Source of the DNA: Moorella thermoacetica
GTDB taxonomy: Bacteria; Bacillota; DSM-521; Neomoorellales; Neomoorellaceae
Assembly: GCF_001267405.1 (NCBI RefSeq)
Contig: NZ_CP012369.1
Coordinates: 62,001 to 126,000 of the forward strand
DNA length: 64,000 nt
Direction of reading: 5' to 3'
This document shows positions 55,354 through 63,019 of the stretch, piece by piece; the first letter of the stretch is position 1, and every line of letters begins with the position of its first letter. The notes beneath the pieces were generated by a model, which had not been told where the DNA came from, searched no databases, and saw only the letters and a list, made by a program, of their open reading frames with translations. The translations under genes and the position numbers were made by a program.

Positions 55354-55809
55354 ATGAGCGCAGCGACCGTAATTCTTATCCTGCTAATGCTGCTCGGTAT
55401 TCTGGGCCGCTCCAATGTTATTGCGGCGGCGGCTGCCTTTCTTTTATTGCTGCAATTTACCAGCCTGCAAAGGTTTTATCCTATCCTCGAACGCCGGGCC
55501 CTGGAGGCCGGCCTTATTTTTCTGGTGGTTTCGATCCTGGTTCCCTTTGCTTCCGGCCGGGTAGCTCCCCGAGACATGCTCCAATCCTTTGTCTCCTTGC
55601 CGGGGTTAATTGCCATCGCCAGCGGCATCATCGCCACCCATATGAATTGCCAGGGCCTGGAGCTCCTGCAACGCTTCCCCCAGATGATGATCGGTATGGT
55701 TATCGGTTCCATTATTGGGGTGGCCTTTTTTGGCGGTATACCGGTTGGCCCCCTCATGGCCGGGGGTATCGCTGCCCTCCTGGTCCATTTAATGGCCTGG
55801 TTGCGGTGA
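55354..55809 (+). CDS. DUF441 (UPF0756) membrane protein
   Basis: 151 residues from ATG 55354, with AAGGGGCG upstream. Four membrane helices; ILILLMLLGILGRSNVIAAAAAFLLLLQF and GLEAGLIFLVVSILVPFASGRV-type segments, then LPGLIAIASGIIATHMNCQGLELL and GSIIGVAFFGGIPVGPLMAGGIAALLV match the DUF441 family (YtwI in Bacillus). The function is unknown. Confidence 0.85.
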   Translation: MSAATVILILLMLLGILGRSNVIAAAAAFLLLLQFTSLQRFYPILERRALEAGLIFLVVSILVPFASGRVAPRDMLQSFVSLPGLIAIASGIIATHMNCQGLELLQRFPQMMIGMVIGSIIGVAFFGGIPVGPLMAGGIAALLVHLMAWLR

Positions 55810-55979
55810 CCGCATAGCCAGGTGCCGGGTGGGCAGACTAAGTAAAAAAGGCAGGTGCAGTAAAACTGGTAAACCGCATCATTATACCTGACTGGCCCCG
55901 GGAAGCCCCGGAGCCCAACAGTGTGCCCCATCCCGAGACCGCGCCGCCGGAGCTGCCCGCCTGGGACGAACCGGTAGCC

Positions 55980-56001
55980 AATCCCCCCCAGGGGGATTTT
56001 T
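55980..56001 (+). terminator. Terminator upstream of panB
   Basis: AATCCCCC (55980-55987), a 2-base loop, GGGGGATT (55990-55997), then TTTT. It ends the DUF441 unit. Confidence 0.75.
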
Positions 56002-56047
56002 TAATGGCCAACAGGCGCCGGGTAAACTGGCGAAAAAACGCTTTTAC

Positions 56048-56056
56048 TGCTATAAT
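56048..56056 (+). promoter_or_regulatory. Extended -10 promoter of panB
   Basis: TGCTATAAT (56048-56056), 29 bp before the panB start; no good -35 box. Confidence 0.55.
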
Positions 56057-56085
56057 GGCAATAGATGGATTGAGGGGGAATAAAG

Positions 56086-56895
56086 ATGGCGCAACGCTCC
56101 AGGGTAACCCTGCCCCAGCTCCAGGCCATGAAGGAGCGGGGCGAGAGGATTACCATGGTAACTGCCTACGACTACCCATCCTCTTTACTGGCCGATAGGG
56201 CCGGTATGGATATGATCCTGGTGGGGGATTCCCTGGGAATGGTAGTCCTGGGCTATTCAAGCACTGTACCTGTAACTATGGACGAGATGATCCACCACAC
56301 CAAAGCAGTGGTGCGGGCCAATCCTGCTGCCCTGGTGGTGGCCGATCTGCCCTTCCTATCCTACCAGACCAGCGTACCCGATGCCGTCTATAACGCCGGC
56401 CGGTTGATCAAGGAGGGCGGAGCCGACGCCGTAAAACTGGAAGGGGGACAGGCCGTGGTGCCTACGGTCCGGGCCATAGTGAACGCCGGAATCCCGGTTA
56501 TGGGACACCTGGGTCTGACACCCCAGTCGGCTGTCCAGCTGGGTGGTTTCCGGGTCCAGGGACGGAGCGAGGCCGAAGGGGAGAAGATTGCCGCCGATGC
56601 GGCTGCCCTGGTGGAGGCAGGGGTTTTTGCCCTGGTCCTGGAGTGTGTCCCGGCCGACCTGGCCCGCCGGATAACGGCCGCTTTACCGGTGCCGACCATC
56701 GGCATTGGCGCCGGGCCGGATTGTGACGGCCAGGTGCTTGTTTACCACGACCTCCTGGGCCTCTTTGACCGTTTTCGCCCCAAATTCGTCAAACAGTACG
56801 CCAATCTCGCTGAAGCGACAGTCGCCGCCCTGGAAAAATACCGGGACGAGGTGCGCCAGGGTAAATTCCCGGATCAGGAGCACAGCTTTAAGTAA
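56086..56895 (+). CDS. panB: 3-methyl-2-oxobutanoate hydroxymethyltransferase
   Basis: 269 residues, ATG with AGGGGG upstream. It transfers the hydroxymethyl group of 5,10-methylene-THF to ketoisovalerate, the first pantothenate step. MVTAYDYPSSLLADRAGMDMILVGDSLGMVVLG, HTKAVVRA, AVKLEGG, GHLGLTPQS and FVKQYANL are diagnostic. panC and panD do not follow. It uses a folate C1 unit, like fhs and folP nearby, but this is no proof of linkage. Confidence 0.97.
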   Translation: MAQRSRVTLPQLQAMKERGERITMVTAYDYPSSLLADRAGMDMILVGDSLGMVVLGYSSTVPVTMDEMIHHTKAVVRANPAALVVADLPFLSYQTSVPDAVYNAGRLIKEGGADAVKLEGGQAVVPTVRAIVNAGIPVMGHLGLTPQSAVQLGGFRVQGRSEAEGEKIAADAAALVEAGVFALVLECVPADLARRITAALPVPTIGIGAGPDCDGQVLVYHDLLGLFDRFRPKFVKQYANLAEATVAALEKYRDEVRQGKFPDQEHSFK

Positions 56896-56909
56896 AGGAT
56901 GGCCGCCCA

Positions 56910-57620
56910 GTGCTGAATTACCTGGACTTGATCCTGCTTATAATCCTGGCCCGGGGTGCCTGGCGGGGTTACCGCCTGGGCCTGGTGAACCTGCTGGCCG
57001 GGTGGATCAGCTACCTGGTGGCAGGCCTGGTGTCTGCCATTTACTCCCGGCCCCTGGCGGAAATTGTGAATCAAACCTGGCACCTAACCGGCCGCTGGGG
57101 CGGGGAACTGGCCTCCCGTCTACCTCTGCCTGGAGCGGTACTGAACCAGCCCCTGAGCACGCCGGCCATCCGGCAAACGGAGAGTTTTTTATCCGGCCTG
57201 CCCCTGCCGGGGCCGGTACAGCAAAACCTGCTGGGTGCCCTGGACAGGGCCTCCGGGGGAACCGTGGGCCAGGTACTGGCCGGGCAGATAGCCTTTCTGG
57301 GGCTGGAACTGCTGATCCTGGTAGTCCTTTTTTACGGCAGCTTTTTTCTCCTGCGGCATATTGCCCGGCGTTTTTCCCCGGGGACCAGAGGAACCGTGGA
57401 AATGGCTGACCGGGGGCTGGGGCTGCTCCTGGGTGTCCTGGGTCCGGCCTTCGGTCTGGCCCTGGCCATCGGCATCCTGCGTTCCCTCTTCACCATTCCG
57501 TCCATGACGGCAGCCCCCGTATTTCTACCCCTGGTTAGGCAACTGCATAGCTCCGGGGTAGCAGCCATACTGGGCGATTTTTATGATTGGCTGGCCACTT
57601 TACTGCATACCCTAATTTAG
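56910..57620 (+). CDS. CvpA-family membrane protein
   Basis: 236 residues from GTG 56910, 14 bp after panB. N-terminal helices with LNYLDLILLIILARGAWRGYRLGLVNLLAGWISYLVA fit CvpA (DLxxxxxxxxxxxxGxxxG), followed by a periplasmic segment and two C-terminal helices (FGLELLILVVLFYGSFFLL-type and LGLLLGVLGPAFGLALAIGIL). Such proteins are linked to envelope integrity; the exact role is unknown. Confidence 0.75.
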   Translation: MLNYLDLILLIILARGAWRGYRLGLVNLLAGWISYLVAGLVSAIYSRPLAEIVNQTWHLTGRWGGELASRLPLPGAVLNQPLSTPAIRQTESFLSGLPLPGPVQQNLLGALDRASGGTVGQVLAGQIAFLGLELLILVVLFYGSFFLLRHIARRFSPGTRGTVEMADRGLGLLLGVLGPAFGLALAIGILRSLFTIPSMTAAPVFLPLVRQLHSSGVAAILGDFYDWLATLLHTLI

Positions 57621-57690
57621 AAGCCGGCAGCCGGGAACCATAGGGTTTTGGCCAACCCCGTCCCGGCATTTAAAAGGAGGAATGGATAAA

Positions 57691-59121
57691 ATGGCTGAAA
57701 GAGAAGAAAGCAGGGGTAAGAAACTACAAAAAGAACTGGGTCTGCCCCGTAAGAGCGCCTGGGAGCGCCTGGAGCCAGGTACCAGGGAAAAGGTCTTTGC
57801 CTTTGCCGAGGGGTATAAGGGTTTCTTAAGCCGGGCCAAGACCGAGCGAGAGGCCATTCGGGCCGCTCTGGAGGCTGCCCGGGGTCACGGCTTTATCTCC
57901 CTGAACGATATTCCCTCCGGCCGGGGGTTGGATCCCGGCAGCCGCTTCTTTTTAACCTGGCGAGATAAGGTCATGCTCCTGGGGATAGCCGGTACTGCTC
58001 CCCTGGAAGAAGGGATCAGGCTGGTCGGGGCCCATGTCGACGCCCCGCGCCTGGACCTGAAACCCATGCCCCTGTATGAAAAGGACGGTCTGGCCATGTT
58101 TAAAACCCACTACTACGGGGGGATCAAGAAGTACCAGTGGACCGCCCTGCCCCTGGCCCTCCATGGCGTGATCATGCTCCGCGACGGTCGCCGGGTGGAA
58201 GTGGTAATCGGCGAAGACGCCGGCGATCCCATCTTTAGCGTCAGCGACCTCCTGCCCCACCTGGCCAAGGAGCAGATGAAAAAGAATATGGAAGAAGCCT
58301 TAAGCGGCGACGACCTGAACCTGGTGGTTGGCAGCTTGCCCTTTGAGGGTGAAGAAGAGCTCAAGGATAAGATCCGCCTGGCTATCCTCCAGCTCCTGAA
58401 CCAGCGTTACGGCCTGGTGGAAGAAGACTTCATCACCGCCGAACTGGAACTGGTACCGGCCGGTCCGGCGCGGGACCTGGGTCTGGATCGTTCCCTGGTA
58501 GGGGCCTACGGCCAGGACGACCGGGTGTGCGCTTATACCGCCCTGCAGGCCGTCCTGGAACTGGAGAACCCCGGCCATACAGCTCTGGTACTCCTGGTCG
58601 ATAAAGAAGAGATCGGCAGTACCGGCAACACCGGCGCCCACTCCCGCTTCCTGGAGTATGCCCTGACGGAGCTGGCGGCCCGTATGGGTTCGGCCAGTAT
58701 CGTCAATGTCGGCCGGATAATGGCCAATTCCCAGGCTATATCCGCCGACGTAACCGCCGGGGTGGATCCTACCTACGAAAATTACTTTGATATGTATAAC
58801 GCCTCTTTCCTGGGATACGGCGTAGTCCTCAATAAATACTCAGGCTCCCGGGGTAAATACGATGCCAATGATGCTAGCGCCGAGTTCATGGGCCGGTTAA
58901 GGGATATCTTTAACCACAACCGCGTCATCTGGCAGAGTGGCGAACTGGGTAAAGTAGACGCTGGCGGCGGGGGCACCATTGCCAAGTTCCTGGCCTATTT
59001 CGGCCTGGATGTCGCCGATTGCGGTCCGGCCCTCCTCTCCATGCACGCCCCCCTGGAGATCGCCAGCAAAGTAGATATCTATATGGCTTACCGGGCCTAT
59101 GGCGCCTTCCTTGCCAGTTAA
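57691..59121 (+). CDS. M18-family aminopeptidase
   Basis: 476 residues from ATG 57691 (10 bp after GGAGG; ATG 57682 is only 1 bp away). A zinc aminopeptidase of the M18/aspartyl aminopeptidase type. RLVGAHVDAPRLDLKPMPL carries the first metal histidine and aspartate; LLVDKEEIGSTGNTGAHS provides the catalytic glutamates; DVTAGVDPTYE, GKVDAGGGGT and LSMHAPLEIASKVDIY the remaining ligands. Cleaves N-terminal residues from peptides in the cytoplasm. It ends at a terminator. Confidence 0.94.
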   Translation: MAEREESRGKKLQKELGLPRKSAWERLEPGTREKVFAFAEGYKGFLSRAKTEREAIRAALEAARGHGFISLNDIPSGRGLDPGSRFFLTWRDKVMLLGIAGTAPLEEGIRLVGAHVDAPRLDLKPMPLYEKDGLAMFKTHYYGGIKKYQWTALPLALHGVIMLRDGRRVEVVIGEDAGDPIFSVSDLLPHLAKEQMKKNMEEALSGDDLNLVVGSLPFEGEEELKDKIRLAILQLLNQRYGLVEEDFITAELELVPAGPARDLGLDRSLVGAYGQDDRVCAYTALQAVLELENPGHTALVLLVDKEEIGSTGNTGAHSRFLEYALTELAARMGSASIVNVGRIMANSQAISADVTAGVDPTYENYFDMYNASFLGYGVVLNKYSGSRGKYDANDASAEFMGRLRDIFNHNRVIWQSGELGKVDAGGGGTIAKFLAYFGLDVADCGPALLSMHAPLEIASKVDIYMAYRAYGAFLAS

Positions 59122-59176
59122 AAGGTTCAGCAGGAAAACCGACTATCCCTGTAGAAAACTTAATAAAAATAAAAGC

Positions 59177-59215
59177 AGCACCTCATAGGCGCTCTGCGCC
59201 AGGTGCTTTTCTTTT
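59177..59215 (+). terminator. Terminator of the M18 aminopeptidase gene
   Basis: An outer stem AGCACCT (59177-59183) with AGGTGCT (59201-59207) encloses an inner GGCGC/GCGCC hairpin; TTTTCTTTT follows. Confidence 0.85.
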
Positions 59216-59233
59216 AGAAAGGGGTTGGCGGAA

Positions 59234-59815
59234 GTGGAAAAGGTTGTCGACGCCCGGGGCCTGGCCTGTCCCCAGCCGGTTATCCAGACCAAAAAGGCCA
59301 TGGAATCTCTAGGGCCAGAAACCGAGCTGGTGACCATTGTTGATAACGAAGTAGCCAGGGATAATGTCCTGAAACTGGCCCGGAGCATGGCTTGGGAGGC
59401 TGAGGTTAAGGAACAAGGGAGTGACTACTACATCCGGATCCGCAAAGGAGCCATGCCCACGACGGGGGTGTCTTTAACTGCCGGCCAGGTGTTACTGGTC
59501 GGTTCCGCTACCCTGGGCCGCGGTTCCGAAGAACTGGGCAGCATCCTTATGCGCAACTTCTTCTACAGCCTGAGTGAAGCAGAGGTGCTGCCCCGCCGGG
59601 TGCTCTTTTTCAACAGCGGGGTTCAGCTCTGCTGCCAGGGCTCACCCGTCCTGGACAGCCTCCTGGCCCTGGAGCAAAAGGGAGTGGAGCTCCTGGCCTG
59701 CGGTACCTGCCTGGACTACTATCACCTCAAGGATAAACTCTGTGTCGGTAGCGTTACCAATATGTACACCATTGTCGAGCACCTGATGGCAGCGGAGAAG
59801 GTAATTTCCCTGTGA
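59234..59815 (+). CDS. yedF: Sulfurtransferase-like selenium-metabolism protein YedF
   Basis: 193 residues from GTG 59234 (AAAGGGG 9 bp upstream; the TTG at 59225 abuts it). The N-terminal TusA-like domain has KVVDARGLACPQPVIQTKKAM (CPxP motif); the C-terminal DsrE-like domain has LLVGSATLGRGSEELGSILMRNFFYSLSE and cysteines in VQLCCQGSP and LLACGTCLDYY. YedF often lies near selD and selenoenzyme genes and is thought to carry sulfur or selenium. No selD is nearby. Moorella makes selenocysteine formate dehydrogenase, which fits. Confidence 0.92.
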   Translation: MEKVVDARGLACPQPVIQTKKAMESLGPETELVTIVDNEVARDNVLKLARSMAWEAEVKEQGSDYYIRIRKGAMPTTGVSLTAGQVLLVGSATLGRGSEELGSILMRNFFYSLSEAEVLPRRVLFFNSGVQLCCQGSPVLDSLLALEQKGVELLACGTCLDYYHLKDKLCVGSVTNMYTIVEHLMAAEKVISL

Positions 59816-59828
59816 GGGGGGATTCCCC

Positions 59829-60689
59829 TTGTTGTGGCCGGGCTGGCGCCGCCGGGACCGGCAGCACCTGATAACAGACCTGGAGCAATGCCGGGGTAGA
59901 ATAGGCCGGGGCTTGCGCCGTCAACTCTCACTGCTGGACCCCCTGGAGCTGGCCCCTTTGCTAATCGCTGCCTGGCCCCGGCTGGGGCCGGATATCCGGA
60001 GCCAGCTGGTATCCCTGGCAGAAGAAGAGGGGTTTGTTGACCGCTGGCTGGAGCTCCTGGCCCGGGGCCGGGCCGGGGCCAGGGTTACGGCGGCTACCAT
60101 CCTGGGCGAGATGGAGGTGGGGCGGGCCCTGGGACCCCTCCTCGAGGCCCTGGGGGAGAGGGAAGAGGGTGTCCAGCTGGCGGCAACGGCAGCCCTGATC
60201 CGCCTGCGGGACCCACGTTGCCTGGAACCCCTGCTGGCAGCCCTGGCGGAACCCCGGCGCTGGCCGCCGGCCAGGGTGGCCGAAATACTGCTGGCCCTGG
60301 GCCCGGTGAGTATCCCGCCCCTGCTGGCGCTCCTGAAACAGAGTGCGCCGGAACTGGCGGTCCGGGTGATAGCCATCCTGGGATTATTTAAAGACCCCCG
60401 GACCCTCCCGGACCTTGAAGATTGCCTGCAAAGGGGCCCGGCACCGGTCCGGGAAGCGGCGGCCCGGGCCCTGGGTGAGATGGGCCTGGCACGGGCCGCT
60501 CCACTCCTGCAACTGGCCCTGGCGGATCCGGAGGCCGGGGTAAGGGCAGCGGCGGCCCGGGCCCTGGGACGACTGAAATACCGGCAAGCTAGAAAACAAC
60601 TCCAGGCCTGCCTGGACGACGGGGCCTGGGAAGTCCGGGCCGCAGCGGCGGCAGCCCTGCAGGAAGTCGCTGCCGCCAGGGAGATTTGA
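59829..60689 (+). CDS. HEAT-repeat protein
   Basis: 286 residues from TTG 59829 (GAGGGGGG upstream), 13 bp after yedF. Alpha-helical repeats of about 30 residues with the PBS-lyase/HEAT pattern, for example VRAAAARALGRLKYRQARKQLQACLDDGAWEVRAAAAAAL and VREAAARALGEMGLARAAPLLQLAL. Ala/Leu/Arg-rich. A scaffold or phosphate/lyase-type adaptor role is possible; no catalytic residue is visible. Function unknown. Confidence 0.85.
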   Translation: MLWPGWRRRDRQHLITDLEQCRGRIGRGLRRQLSLLDPLELAPLLIAAWPRLGPDIRSQLVSLAEEEGFVDRWLELLARGRAGARVTAATILGEMEVGRALGPLLEALGEREEGVQLAATAALIRLRDPRCLEPLLAALAEPRRWPPARVAEILLALGPVSIPPLLALLKQSAPELAVRVIAILGLFKDPRTLPDLEDCLQRGPAPVREAAARALGEMGLARAAPLLQLALADPEAGVRAAAARALGRLKYRQARKQLQACLDDGAWEVRAAAAAALQEVAAAREI

Positions 60690-60750
60690 AAATTTGAGCT
60701 TCTATGTTTTGCAGCGAGGGAATAGAAGGTTTTCGGAGGAAAACTGCAGC

Positions 60751-60936
60751 ATGGATTTTCACATAGGTGATATCGTCCAGACCAAAAAAACCCACCCCTG
60801 CGGCAGCGACCGGTGGGAAATCCTCCGGGTGGGGATGGATTTTCGCCTGCGCTGCCTGGGGTGCGGCCGGTTAATCCTCATACCCCGGGTAAAGGCGGAA
60901 AAGAGTATCAAGAAGGTTTTGCCTAAGCCATCTTGA
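60751..60936 (+). CDS. DUF951 family protein
   Basis: 61 residues from ATG 60751 (GGAGG 11 bp upstream). FHIGDIVQTKKTHPCGSDRWEILRVGMDFRLRCLGCGRLILIPR is the whole DUF951 domain, with three conserved cysteines (HPCG, RCLGCG) that suggest zinc binding. In many Firmicutes it lies next to rpsF-ssb-rpsR, as here. Function unknown. Its 3' end overlaps the convergent CGGC-like gene by 14 bp. Confidence 0.9.
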   Translation: MDFHIGDIVQTKKTHPCGSDRWEILRVGMDFRLRCLGCGRLILIPRVKAEKSIKKVLPKPS

Positions 60937-61432
60937 GGAGCGTAAGGATTTGCAGGGCCTTCCGGGGGGCGCTCGCCTGCCGGTCATAGAGGTATTGTAA
61001 ATAGTTAAGGTTGAGGAGCCGCTGGCGGCACTCGGTGATGCTGGGGATATCACCGGGCTTGATAATCACCGAAGCGCAGGAACGGGCCCTGGCAGCCTCC
61101 AGGTAACTCCCCAGCAAAACTGGCCGGCCGGTGGCCGCCTCGATGGCCCTGGCGTGGCTGGCGGCTGTGGGGCAGTGATTGTTAAAGAAGAGGCAGGAAG
61201 GGAAAACAAAGCAGTCGACCCTGTCGTGGGCGATCATCCTGCGGGCCAGTGCCAGGCGACCGGTTCCCGGGCAACCCGGGCAGGGTTGCATGGCTACAAT
61301 ATTTGCTCCCTCCAGCTCGCCCAGGGGTCCTTGATGCTTTTCCCGGGCCAGGAAGCAGAGGATGTGGGCTTGATAACCGGGACAACCCTTCTTCCAGTAA
61401 TCTCGACAAGCAATAATACCAACGCGTAACAT
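60923..61432 (-). CDS. CGGC-domain-like cysteine-rich protein
   Basis: 169 residues from ATG 61432 (GGAG 10 bp upstream). LRVGIIACRDYWKKGCPGYQAHILCFLAR, then IVAMQPCPGCPGTGRLALARRMIAHDRVDCFVFPSCLFFNNHCPTAASHARAIEAATGRPVLLGSY, resemble the CGGC domain (normally CGGCPG...SSC...CPF), with PCPG in place of CGG. The cluster of cysteines suggests metal or redox chemistry. The final 30 residues are unlike the family. Opposite in direction to the neighbouring ribosomal operon. Confidence 0.7.
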   Translation of the reverse strand: MLRVGIIACRDYWKKGCPGYQAHILCFLAREKHQGPLGELEGANIVAMQPCPGCPGTGRLALARRMIAHDRVDCFVFPSCLFFNNHCPTAASHARAIEAATGRPVLLGSYLEAARARSCASVIIKPGDIPSITECRQRLLNLNYLQYLYDRQASAPRKALQILTLLKMA

Positions 61433-61602
61433 TTTAAGAGAACTCCTTTTTACAATTGTTGACAATTTATGTTTTATGCAGCTTATTTTCACAACAAGAG
61501 TAGTTTAGCACATCTAACCCAAAAATCATGTCGGAATTTGCCAGTAACCCAACTTAATAATTTTACGAAATATAAAGGAGAGCTAATACGCCTTACAAAA
61601 CC

Positions 61603-61631
61603 TTGCCCCTGGGAATCAAGTATGATATAAT
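61603..61631 (+). promoter_or_regulatory. Sigma-A promoter of rpsF-ssb-rpsR
   Basis: TTGCCC (61603-61608), a 17-bp spacer and TATAAT (61626-61631). Transcription should begin near 61638. Confidence 0.8.
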
Positions 61632-61643
61632 CAACCGGAAAAG

Positions 61644-61693
61644 CTTCCCTGCTCCACTACGAAGTGGGGCCATAAGTCCAGAGGGAGGAGGTG
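61644..61693 (+). promoter_or_regulatory. Structured rpsF leader (candidate S6:S18 regulatory RNA)
   Basis: An outer helix 61644-61650 with 61682-61688 takes up the start of the SD (GGGAGG). An inner 7-bp hairpin (61651-61657 with 61664-61670, loop TACGAA) leaves an 11-base 3' bulge. rpsF leaders in many bacteria bind the S6:S18 complex through such a motif. The match is by architecture and position, not by a checked consensus. Confidence 0.5.
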
Positions 61694-61701
61694 CTCCAGC
61701 G

Positions 61702-61998
61702 ATGCGTAATTACGAAGTCGTCTTTGTAATTAGGCCCGACCTGGAAGCCGAAGCCACCACAGCAGTGGTAGAGAAATTTACCCAGCTGATCACCGACCAG
61801 GGTGGCCAGGTTACCAGGGTCGACCAATGGGGTAAAAAGCGGATGGCCTATGAAGTGCGCAAGTACCGGGAAGGTTATTACGTCCTGGTCGAGTTCAAAG
61901 GCACACCGGCCGTCGCCCAAGAATTAGAACGGGTGCTAAAAATTAGCGACGACGTTATTCGTTACCTCATTACACGCCTGGAAGAAGAGGCCAGCTAA
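61702..61998 (+). CDS. rpsF: Ribosomal protein bS6
   Basis: 98 residues from ATG 61702. [56 protein letters not shown] and [13 protein letters not shown] are bS6 signatures. S6 forms a dimer with S18, encoded two genes downstream. SSB starts 23 bp later. Confidence 0.97.
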   Translation: MRNYEVVFVIRPDLEAEATTAVVEKFTQLITDQGGQVTRVDQWGKKRMAYEVRKYREGYYVLVEFKGTPAVAQELERVLKISDDVIRYLITRLEEEAS

Positions 61999-62021
61999 AG
62001 AACAAAGGCGGTGGGAGAAGG

Positions 62022-62486
62022 ATGTTAAACCGGGTAATTCTAATCGGCCGCCTCACCCGTGACCCCGAGCTGCGTTATACAGCCAGCGGTGTAGCCATGA
62101 CTACCTTTACCCTGGCGGTAGACCGTAATTTTGTCAACCAGCAGGGGGAACGGGGTACTGACTTCATCCGGATTACCGTCTGGCGCAAGCTGGCCGAAAC
62201 CTGCGCCAACCACCTGGGCAAGGGTCGCCTGGTGGCCGTCGACGGCCGCCTGCAGACGCGTACCTACGAAACCCCCGACGGCCAGAAACGTTCTGTAACG
62301 GACGTGGTAGCCGAGGATGTCCGTTTCCTGGACTGGCCCAAAGAAGGCCGGGGACCGGCTGGCAGTGGTCCGGTTGCTGGTCCGGGGACAGGTGGCGGTA
62401 TGGAGACGGCCGGGAGCGGTTTCAACCAGGATTTCAGTGATCTTGGCACCGAGGTGGAAATAGGAGAAGACGATCTCCCCTTTTAG
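62022..62486 (+). CDS. ssb: Single-stranded DNA-binding protein
   Basis: 154 residues, ATG with GGGAGAAGG upstream. OB fold at residues 1-107 ([71 protein letters not shown]), a Gly/Pro-rich linker and the acidic tip DDLPF that recruits repair and replication proteins. It sits between rpsF and rpsR as in most Firmicutes. Confidence 0.97.
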   Translation: MLNRVILIGRLTRDPELRYTASGVAMTTFTLAVDRNFVNQQGERGTDFIRITVWRKLAETCANHLGKGRLVAVDGRLQTRTYETPDGQKRSVTDVVAEDVRFLDWPKEGRGPAGSGPVAGPGTGGGMETAGSGFNQDFSDLGTEVEIGEDDLPF

Positions 62487-62490
62487 GAGC

Positions 62491-62657
62491 ATTTTCGGAA
62501 GAGCCCCTCATGGAGGCTGGCGCCTAGGCGCCTCCGCCATAAACAAGGAAATCCAGGCTAAAGCAAGGGGCTGGAGGGTACAGACGGAGGGCGAATTGGT
62601 TCGAGGCAAGGAAAGCCAACCAATAAAGGCCTGATTTGGGAGAACCCTATTTTCGGA
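62491..62657. repeat. Structured island D between ssb and rpsR, flanked by direct repeats
   Basis: ATTTTCGGA occurs at 62491-62499 and 62649-62657 and encloses nested hairpins: GGAGGC/GCCTCC (62512-62517, 62530-62535), GCCCCT/AGGGGC (62503-62508, 62566-62571) and ATTGGTT/AACCAAT (62595-62601, 62618-62624) with an inner GGC/GCC. CGGAGGGCGAATTGG (62585-62599) resembles island A. No gene is present. Confidence 0.4.
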
Positions 62658-62721
62658 GAAGCCTTCCGGGGCGGTCCGGTTACCGCCGCCGGTGAAAAGG
62701 TGAAAAAGGAGTGCAAAAGGT

Positions 62722-62949
62722 TTGCGACGTGATAAGAAACGTTCCCGGAAGCGGGTGTGCAGCTTCTGTGTCGATAAAATAGAACAGGTCGATTACAAAG
62801 ATGTCAACCGCCTCCGCCGGTATATCAGCGAAAGGGGTAAGATTTTACCCCGCCGTATCTCCGGCAACTGTGCCCACCACCAGCGTCAGCTGACGAGGGC
62901 CATTAAACGTGCCCGGGCCCTGGCCCTGTTGCCGTATACGGCCGAATAA
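62722..62949 (+). CDS. rpsR: Ribosomal protein bS18
   Basis: 75 residues from TTG 62722 (GGAG 11 bp upstream). [63 protein letters not shown] is bS18 with the zinc-type cysteines (CSFC, C of NCAHH). It is part of the rpsF-ssb-rpsR operon but lies 235 bp from ssb, an unusually wide gap. Confidence 0.97.
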   Translation: MRRDKKRSRKRVCSFCVDKIEQVDYKDVNRLRRYISERGKILPRRISGNCAHHQRQLTRAIKRARALALLPYTAE

Positions 62950-62964
62950 TTAAAAGGATTTAAG

Positions 62965-62990
62965 GAGGGAGGATAATAACTCCCTCTTTT
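62965..62990 (+). terminator. Terminator of rpsF-ssb-rpsR
   Basis: GAGGGAG (62965-62971), loop GATAATAA, CTCCCTC (62980-62986), then TTTT. Confidence 0.85.
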
Positions 62991-63019
62991 CACTATTCTT
63001 GAGCTGAAACGGAGGTACG

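Noticed and set aside
55867-56085. Possible small Pro-rich protein between the DUF441 gene and panB
   Set aside because: The frame has no standard start with an SD, runs through a terminator and a promoter, and continues into panB out of frame.
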